Below, in pieces: positions 56,460 to 64,000 of a stretch of 64,000 bases of DNA. Origin of the DNA: Ceratothoa steindachneri. Lineage: Eukaryota; Arthropoda; Malacostraca; Isopoda; Cymothoidae. The number at the start of each line of letters is the position of its first letter. Position 1 is the stretch's first letter. The DNA lies in contig OZ018321.1 of assembly GCA_963969495.1 (NCBI GenBank), forward strand, positions 132,216,293 to 132,280,292, written 5' to 3'. Below the pieces are notes generated by a model. It did no database searches, was not told the DNA's origin, and was given only the letters and a program-made list of their open reading frames with translations. Position numbers and translations under genes: made by a program.

Positions 56460-57275
56460 GGAAGAGAATTGCGAGAACTTCCGGGAAAAATTTGGAAAAG
56501 ACGTGTTGTGGAAAGACTTAAAAAGATTCGCGAAACGGGGAGCGCTAACAGAAAACCAGGAAGTGGGAGAATTTAAACAGCTTCAAAACCGGAAAATGTA
56601 AATTACATTAACCATAACATCTGCTCTCAAGAAGTTAAACTAGGAAGTCATTTATCGTAAAAGATTAATTCCTAAAAACTTGAATATTGGAAGGAGTTCT
56701 GTACAACGAATAATTAAGAAACAAAAGCTAAAAACCTTCAAAAGAATAGTATCTTCTAGAAAAAGTAATACTGTTATCGATAAAAGAAAAATCAGATACA
56801 GACTGTTACTTGATAATTTCTCGATCACTGAGGTTAAAAATATTGCCTTCACTGGGGAAAAAGATTTCACTTTAGAAATTCCGCAAAACGACCCGAATGA
56901 CGTTGTCTACGGGGCTGGTAAAAAGTGTGAAATTCCGTTAAACAGATTGCATCATGAAACTTCATAATTTTCCCAAAAGGTTATGATATCTTCAGGGGTC
57001 TCTTGGAATGGCAAAACAGATATTCATTTAATTGATACTGAAAAAAGAAAAGTGAATTCTACTAATTATATCAAACTCCTGAAAACAAAGTTGGGTCCTG
57101 ATTGTCGCCTCCTGTATCAAGAAAATTACTTTATTTTGCAACAAGATGGAGCACTTTCGGATACAAGCCACGCCACACAGTCGTTTCTAATTAACAATAC
57201 GCCAAGATTAAGAAGAAAAAATCAGTGGCTACCGTATAATCCAGATTGTAACCCTATATATTACTCAATTTAGGA
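56460..57275 (+). pseudogene. Tc1/mariner-superfamily transposase, broken
   Basis: Fragments in order: KRLKKIRETGSANRKPGSGR (linker between the HTH motifs), KLGSHLS, LNIGRSSVQRIIKKQKLKTF (second HTH), FTGEKDFTLEIPQNDPNDVVY, MISSGVSWNGKTDI, FILQQDGALSDTSHATQSFL and LPYNPDCNPIYYSI. The family has FTDEK, QQDGAPxHTS and SPDLNPxDYxxW. Here the first catalytic Asp is Gly, the second is kept, and the Asp after NP is Tyr. Stops and frameshifts separate the pieces. It cannot be catalytic. Terminal repeats were not identified. Confidence 0.8.
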
Positions 57276-58245
57276 GTTAATAAAAAAAAATATTTACTGG
57301 GGTCTGGGAGAGAAAATTTACTGAACCAAAATTGAAAAGCAAAATATTTGGCAAGAGATTGGCATTAATCAAGCAAGAAAAAGTTTGTCTGTGTGGAAAA
57401 TATGACTCAGATTAGTGATTTATCAAAATGGTGGTCAAATCGATCATTCACTGTGATCGAATAATATTTTCTCATCAAAAGGATTCAATAATTTCCATTC
57501 CTAATCTTGATCGGTTGATATAGATCCTTCACAAATTCTAGGTCAGGCCGTGATTCGCGTTATTTTGATTACATGATTACCAGATAAAAACGTTAGAATA
57601 ATTTATTAATCCCGCCGATGTGAACTTGTGAAGTTTAAATCATATTATAAAGAAATAAGATGAGTAATTCGTGCAAATAATGATAGTGATTTTTAATCCG
57701 TCCTGTTGAAAGCCTCCACGTATAGAAATAATACCCAAAGGTTTGTAATATTTTCTTATTCTATGAATAATTATTCACTGCATTGATACTACAGGTCATA
57801 CAGACAATATTTGAAGGTCTGATTAAAAAAAGTTTAAGGTAATTTATTGAAAGAATCCAAACCATCTTTAACTGGGCTTTTTAGAGTATAGAATTAGTTT
57901 GAACATTTCTTTCCATACTTCAGTTGTACAGTAAAATACGAGAAAACACGAAAGCTACCATTATATGGAGAAACATTATTATACAGGGACGCATGTATGT
58001 TTGCAGTACAAAATGGTACATTTTAAATGGGTATATAGCAGGTAGGCGACATCTCATATAAACCTTGATCACAAATATAATAATGTCCTATACAGGTTCA
58101 TTTTGTGCTTCCTGATATTTTATTCTACATGTGAACGATGATGTGGAAAGTTACGAAACTGGCCATGTATAACGAAAGAAGAGTTAATTAGCTATAGCCA
58201 ACTGGACAGATTTTAATAATTCAAGTATTTTTTCTTCTAAATAGA

Positions 58246-58400
58246 CTAGGTAAGGTTTGTTTAGGTTTGTTTAGGTTTATTTAGGTTAGGTTAAGTTTTG
58301 TCAGGTTACTTTCCCTTAAGTTTGGTTTCGATATGTTCGATTAGGATAAGTTACGTTAGCTTAGGTTAAGTTAAGTTAAGTTATGTTTGGTTAAGTTATA
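58246..58400 (+). repeat. Degenerate TTAGG-type telomere-like tract
   Basis: About 155 bp rich in TTAGG, TTAGGTT and TTAAG units (for example TTAGGTTAGGTTAAG at 58281-58295). TTAGG is the ancestral arthropod telomere repeat. This copy is degenerate and internal, so it is a candidate interstitial telomeric tract, or simply an AGGTT microsatellite. Confidence 0.5.
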
Positions 58401-58463
58401 AATTCAGTTCTCACATTGATTTAGTTTGTCATTTCTTTCAACGAGTTTATTATTATTCTACAC

Positions 58464-58858
58464 CAGGGGTCTCCAAACTACGGCCCGCCAGCTCAGTTCA
58501 TCCGGCTTGCCGCTGCACTGTGCCACAAATGAACATTTGAAAGGAATTCTTTTGAGTAGATGCAGCAATTACAAAGCAAATAATGATGATATCTTAAAAG
58601 CTAAACGCCAGTTTCACAAATCTCACTAACCTTTTTTGCTGCTTAGTTTGTCAGACTCGGATATACGCGCACCGAGTGTCATAATACTACTTTATTGTTA
58701 ACGACTCCTTCTTTGATAACATTTTGGTAAATAAATATGTTTGTTGTCTATATTTTTTGTGTATTCAATATATTGTATTGAACAAAATGGTTATGCGGCC
58801 CGCGCTCGTCATTCTCTTAGTTATCTGGCCAGCTGTGAAAAAGGTTTGACAACCCCTG
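58464..58858 (+). mobile_element. Non-autonomous hAT element, 395 bp
   Basis: It starts CAGGGGTCTCCAAACTACGG and ends in the inverted form (GTTTGACAACCCCTG), with GGCCCGC just inside both ends, as in hAT transposons. The flanks TCTACAC and TTTACAC are a near-duplication offset by one base, whereas hAT normally gives 8 bp. A short frame ending at 58629 (ILKAKRQFHKSH then stop) resembles the last residues of hAT transposases (LVKAKQQLHxSH). The copy therefore keeps the 3' coding tip next to its end. Confidence 0.7.
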
Positions 58859-58869
58859 TTTACACCGAC

Positions 58870-60500
58870 CCTATTTTTAATTATTTACTTAATTAAAGAA
58901 ATCTACACCAGGGAGACAGGCTAGCATGAAATCTCTCGGCAAAGATTACATTCCCTAAGCCGATTAGCCTTAGATCTCTTCCATTGATGTGCTCTAAATC
59001 TCTGTTCAAATATATTCTATAAAAATGCTTGAATAAAACAGAATAATTAGCCTGAAATAAAACGGAATTATGAAACTTATTGGCGAATATATCACTTTTC
59101 CTTACGAGATTAGCATAAATGAACATATTAGCCTGAAATATCTGTACAAGCATCAGTAAACGTAAGCTGTTATTTAGAAAATTCTATTTTTTCTGGATGG
59201 TTTAAATATAATGGCCATAATAATTGATTCCCTGTAAAATATTCCAGAAAATTGAAAGAAAATAATGACTTGAGGCCCCAACTTTGCTAGTTGTCTGGAT
59301 ACCATAAATGGTTTAAATGAATTCTATTTTTCTAGAAATTCAATTCCTCACAGACAGTTTCTGAAGGATTCAAGGAATCAACGGATCTAAAGGATTCTTT
59401 TTAAGAAGGAAATTGCCTTTATTAAGAAACATAAAATTTGGTTATTTATTTTTTTATCTTTTTATTTACCGAAAATTATGAAAGGAAACATAGGTGAAAT
59501 ATGGATAATTAGCATAAGAATAATAAAACAAGTTGAACTTGAGAGACCACAATGGTAACTAAGTCCTTATGATCGACTGGAGTTTTAGTTTCATAAACTT
59601 GTCAGTATATATTATAACCTGAATCGAAGTTATGAACTTCAAACTCTTTTAAAAAAAGATTAAAATGATTAATGGGCCAAATTTTAAAAGAGTAAAGGCC
59701 CTTTGAAAGAAAGCACATCAATGGATTTCACCTTTTTAGCGTATAAGGAAAGGCCTGGTAATAACAAAGACATAATTCAATGAATGAGTGAACAGGTGAA
59801 TAAAGATAGGAGCAGAGCATAAGTAGAAGAATCTAAGGTAGATAAATTTCTTCAGAAAGGTTATATTTAGACTCGTTTTCCATCATTTCTTCCTTGCAGT
59901 TGAAACGTTTTTGGAATACCGTAAATGGTAAAGGACGATAAAAGTCACCAGGAACCTATCAAAGGTCATTTAAGTCACTCAAACAAATAACGTGCCTAGC
60001 TCTTAACATCCTTCTGTAAACTGCATCCATAGAATTTCGTCCAGTAAACTGCAAATAAGTTCACCCTTCTCGATTTGACAAAATCTCCGATCATGATACA
60101 AAACGGTAGGTGATTGTAGAAGTCTAAATACCACGTACATTAATGCACGCAGAAATACCCTGACACAAGCTGCGCGTCCCTCCCGTATTCCAAATTCGCC
60201 TTTCAACCTCGAATTCCATCCACCACTTTTCGCACCAAAGAGATGACCAAATTTGAGGCCGGTTGCTCAGGAAAATGTCTGCCTCGAAGGACATCTGCTA
60301 GCTGACGAAGGTCCGAGTTTTCGCGCCGTCGTAAACCGCGACATGGAACAAGGATAGCTCGAAGGTTTGAAAGATTTACTGTGTCTGGTAGCAGATGAAA
60401 AGATCGTTCGCGCAGCGATACAGATTTTATGAGGATTCGGCGCTCTCTCCCGATTTTTGCTCGTGTGAGAAATAATAGGGAAAATTCTGCCTGGAGTCAG
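58870..60500. other. AT-rich stretch without a recognised gene
   Basis: Nothing supported on either strand up to about 60000. From 60000 to 60500 the sequence is GC-richer with minus-strand open frames (60003-60206, 60267-60704) that show no recognisable domain. Confidence 0.45.
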
Positions 60501-60572
60501 GCATAAGATCTTGGACCTACGCTGAGTGTGTGGAACTCGTTCCACAAAGGAAGCAGTTCGCCCGTTGCAAGG

Positions 60573-60710
60573 ATGAAACTTCTCGTGGAATTGGTTGTTG
60601 CCGTCACGGTACTTGTAGGTGCCAAACCTCTCGCAGACGCCCCCCCCCCGCCCTTCAGAGTCAGAGGTTACACAGAACCTTCCTCTGCGGATTACCATAG
60701 ACATAGCTAG
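60573..60710 (+). CDS. Possible small secreted peptide or first coding exon
   Basis: 45 codons from the ATG at 60573. The first 23 residues look like a signal peptide: MKLL start, a hydrophobic VVAVTVLVGA core, and a small-residue end PLADA. A proline run (PPPPF) and RVRGYTEPSSADYHRHS follow, a composition common in arthropod cuticular or secreted peptides. After the TAG at 60708 the same frame stays open to 60881. The TAG is followed directly by GTAATT, so it could be bypassed by splicing at that donor, or mark a nonsense mutation. No promoter or acceptor was identified, and the C homopolymer that encodes the prolines is a caution. Confidence 0.3.
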   Translation: MKLLVELVVAVTVLVGAKPLADAPPPPFRVRGYTEPSSADYHRHS

Positions 60711-60999
60711 GTAATTGGTTTTGGCTACCCACTCCAGGAGCCGAATAATCAGACAGTCACTTCGAGGAAGAAGAAGTCTGATTTGAGCTACAGTTTGGCT
60801 CGCCTTCGTGGGTCCGGCATAGGATCAGCATATCACCGGTCTAAGATTACCTTCTCATTCGATAACCTTGGATACCCGGACTAAGTGCGATCATCGTCAC
60901 CAGAAGAAAATCTTCACCGTCATTCTCAAAATACTTATGAACTCAAAGGTATCGTTAAAGTGAATTATCCCTACCCCTAACTTCACCAGTATATTCGTT

Positions 61000-63900
61000 A
61001 ACAAGAACTTCTATCCCGAGCCCATAATCTCGAGTATTAGAAGTGATTAATTTAGTGTTTAATTTAATAATATTATTCTATTCATTCTGTCGGGTGCCAT
61101 TAAGACGTAAGCCTCCTAGTGAGTAATTTTCAAGTATAATCCCCACGACATTATGTAGACTTACTTATTCAGTGCAAAGATTAATTCTATTTATACCTAT
61201 ATACACTGTTTTATATTTATAATTTATTTACATCGAAGATTATTTTTGAATCTGTGTGTTTAACTATTTTGGACGATCTTTTGGCAATTAATAAGCAATC
61301 CACTCGGCTTAAATCTCAATATTACACAAGTCCACCCTTGACTCGTTTTTACTGAGTTTAGAAAACACTCAGGAGATCATTATCTTAATTTTTATCAAAA
61401 GGGAAGCACCGGGGTTATTCTTATTTACCGGAAGTGGCTACGGTAAGTGTATTGAATACACTTCACCTCCGCTTCACCTTGGTGCAGTAATAAAATATAT
61501 GTCCAGGAAGTCGGACTGGGATTTCCTTCTCACTATACCATGACAGTAATAATCCTAAGGATTTTATGTAAAAAGATGAACAGATAATTAATTCCTAGTG
61601 TAAAAATATAAAGAGAATAATCCTCATAGGATTATATAGGCCTGAATACAATCAGGCTAAAAAATAAAAAAAACAACAAATTTTCCCCGTACGAGATATT
61701 TCCCCGAACTAAATATAAAGGAGGTTAGTGAAACGGAGACATTTCTCTAGCTTTATTAAAATAAATGGTATAAGTTTTAAGCTGATTATAAACTTAAAGA
61801 CATCCAAATTCACCTCAGTTGAACTCTAATAGCAAAAAAGGAGTATTGAAGCCACTTTTTTGCCTTAAGTAATCACTCATTTGAACCTAAAATAAAGTTG
61901 TCACCTAACCTTAATATTTATACCTCCCACATTCAAAATTATGACTGGATAGTTAATTTGTTCGATTGATATGGACATATATTAAACATTTTGCTTACTG
62001 ATTAGTATTTAATGCAGCTTTGGAGAACGTGCAACTGGTAGCAGCAGCTGTCTAGAGTTGCACATCAAATGATAGAGGTTATGGATCCAAAAAGATTAAG
62101 TTTTAGTGAAAAATATCATGTTAAATTTGACCTAAATTATTTTAGCATCACGCCAAAGATTATATATATGTATATACAAAAATGTAGCTAAATAAAATAA
62201 ATTCCCCCAAAGAATTTTAAAAGGCACTAAAAGAATCATTGTATATTTAAACCAAAATTAGTGAACCAGTCTTCTAATTATTGTGCATGTACTGGTAAAA
62301 ACCGTGAAAATGAAGGGGGGACAGGCATTATAAGTATAACTTTTTGCTAAAAAACAAATTGTTAATAAAATAAATCCAATATAGAAGAGAAAATCTTTTA
62401 ATCTTAATGGCTTTATGAGAAAGTCAATCTGAACTGTCCAGGAAGAGTCCTCTAAAAAAGACGTCAGAGAGAGCTAAAAAGCCAGGAGATTTGCTGCGTT
62501 GGCCAAGTAAGAGATGATATATATGCGATTTTCCAGCAATGAAAATGTGAAATGGCCTGTAGCGCTACTAAATATGGTGAAAGGAGAATGAGTCTCGTAG
62601 TCTAAAGTGTTTTATTCTCACGTTTCTCTGTAGTCTGTTTCTTCAAGAAAATGATGGTTTTACAGCGAAATCAGTGTTTTTATGTAATAAAATCACTTAG
62701 AGGACCATCCTCCTCCTTCTGCTTTAATATCATCTTTATCGCCAGAATTTCTATTAAAAATCGATTTAAAATTTTGTGTCTACTTGTGAAATTCATAAAG
62801 GCCACTAGAGTTGAAGTAGGAAGCGGTGCTTCAAGTCGATATAATTGAACTATAGGTGTGTCTTTCATTCATATGTTAAAAGCATGGAATCGATCTCATT
62901 TTTTTACTATGAGGTCCTTTTATATCTATCTACTATCCTGATTTATTTTGGAGAATTAGTTAAAATGTAATTTTCCTGAAAAACTTTTCTAATCTATACC
63001 TCCATATTTATTTCCTTTGCTTACTGTGAATTTGCATACTGATCCACTATCAGTATCCATTTTACGATTTTAAATCCCCCATAGTCAACTTTTATCGATG
63101 GGTTTCTTTTGTATGTGGATTCATGAGTGTTGGATAAATGTCCTGAAAAGAGAGACACCCTGTGAGGATGCATACCTTCCAATAGCGTTCACCCTCTGAA
63201 AGATATGACACCCAGTTGACTCCCCTTCACCACCACACACAAGTCAGGTGAAGTGATATGTTTTGCAACACCTCTTCCAGATCTGGTTCATCCATAGGGA
63301 AAATGAAGTTTGTATGGGGTCTAGCATCTCACCGAGTCAGAGTTCACTCCTTGGTCAGTTGGGTCTCGAGAGATTATAATATTTAATCCAGTCATGTTTC
63401 TTCCCTAGGCAGATGTGACGCTATGTGATATAGCATCTTGACTCGAAAGAATTATAATACTGTCTTTGGTTGTGTCTTCAAAGGCCACTAGGCCCATATA
63501 GGACCCGATAAACTGCAAAGAGCCAGGCAGCAAGCTCGTTTAACAATTAAAGGAAAATTAATCATATTTAATTCCTAATCATTCTTTGCTTAGGGGAGAC
63601 GGTGTTTAAAATCTTTTGTGGTTAATAAGGTTTCGTATCAACTTTTGAATTATTTAATAGTCGCTAGTGTGTTGTCTGCCTTTTCTCTCTTCTTTTTTTC
63701 TCTTTTATTATTATTCTTTGTTTCCCTCTGTTGCATCCACCTGTAGGTATTTATGGTATTCATACCCCCGAATAAAAACAAGTTCAAACCTACAAAGGAG
63801 CATCTCTGCCGGAGTGTTTTTAAAGTAAGGATTGATAAACTTGGGAGAATTGAAAATGTGTAGAAGCTACACAGTGAGAAGGCAAAACGTGTGACTACTA

Positions 63901-64000
63901 GAGGCAATGAGATCATAGGGGTGTGCACAATATGAAATACATATAAATAAATCATTACCTAAGCCCAATTTTCCAACAGTTTTATAAACATTGTGCTGGA
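61000..64000. other. Stretch without a recognised gene
   Basis: AT-rich with a few GC-richer patches (61400-61520, 63120-63540). No open frame, repeat array or RNA gene could be supported. Confidence 0.45.

Noticed and set aside
63700..63750. Similarity of TCTGTTGCATCCACCTGTAG to a phrase near 2368-2392
   Set aside because: The match is about 20 bases with mismatches and no extension on either side.

Overview
The window looks like intergenic or intronic DNA from an arthropod nuclear genome. It is AT-rich, full of (TA)n microsatellites and decayed transposable elements. It has a degenerate TTAGG-type tract, a TATA box with a TCAGAT initiator at arthropod spacing, and many LINE, Penelope, mariner, Tc1-like and hAT relics. 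There are no operons, bacterial-style gene packing or CRISPR arrays. The species cannot be named from the sequence. I found no complete host gene. The only host-gene candidates are a promoter plus short first exon near 18.1 kb and a small secreted-peptide ORF near 60.6 kb.

The centrepiece is 2.9-14.7 kb, where one non-LTR retrotransposon sits inside another. A minus-strand LINE has an ORF1 with zinc knuckles, then an ORF2 with endonuclease and reverse transcriptase. Its ORF2 is split by a complete plus-strand I-group LINE at 5183-12142, which has its own ORF1 and an ORF2 with endonuclease, RT and RNase H. The inserted element has a 24-nt poly(A) tail and an exact 13-bp target-site duplication. 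With the insertion and one duplication copy removed, the host ORF2 reads in frame with no stop (912 codons). The host copy was therefore intact when hit, and the insertion is young.

From 14.7 to 24.2 kb there are minisatellites (15.0, 18.6 and 21.0 kb), a homopurine tract (17.5 kb), the promoter-like site, a hAT tip, a hammerhead-ribozyme-like motif on the minus strand (19.3 kb) and a palindromic MITE (21.6 kb). From 24.2 to 28.1 kb there is an internally deleted mariner, then a decayed Penelope-like element with RT and GIY-YIG remnants and a fold-back 5' end, bounded by (TA)n tracts. From 28 to 36 kb there are two hAT scraps, a 5S rRNA-derived fragment, a decayed I-like RNase H region, a minisatellite, and a shredded minus-strand LINE interrupted by a repeat that also occurs 1.6 kb away.

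From 39 to 45.4 kb there is a GC-richer island, a second mariner with the same internal deletion as the first, a 650-bp purine-rich tract, a fold-back repeat with an inverted partial copy, and the second copy of a repeat seen at 1.7 kb. From 48.2 to 52.1 kb there are two interleaved degenerate tandem-repeat families. From 54.3 to 58.9 kb there is an internally deleted CR1/L2-like LINE, a catalytically dead Tc1/mariner-superfamily transposase, the TTAGG-like tract and a 395-bp hAT derivative. The rest is AT-rich sequence in which I recognise nothing.
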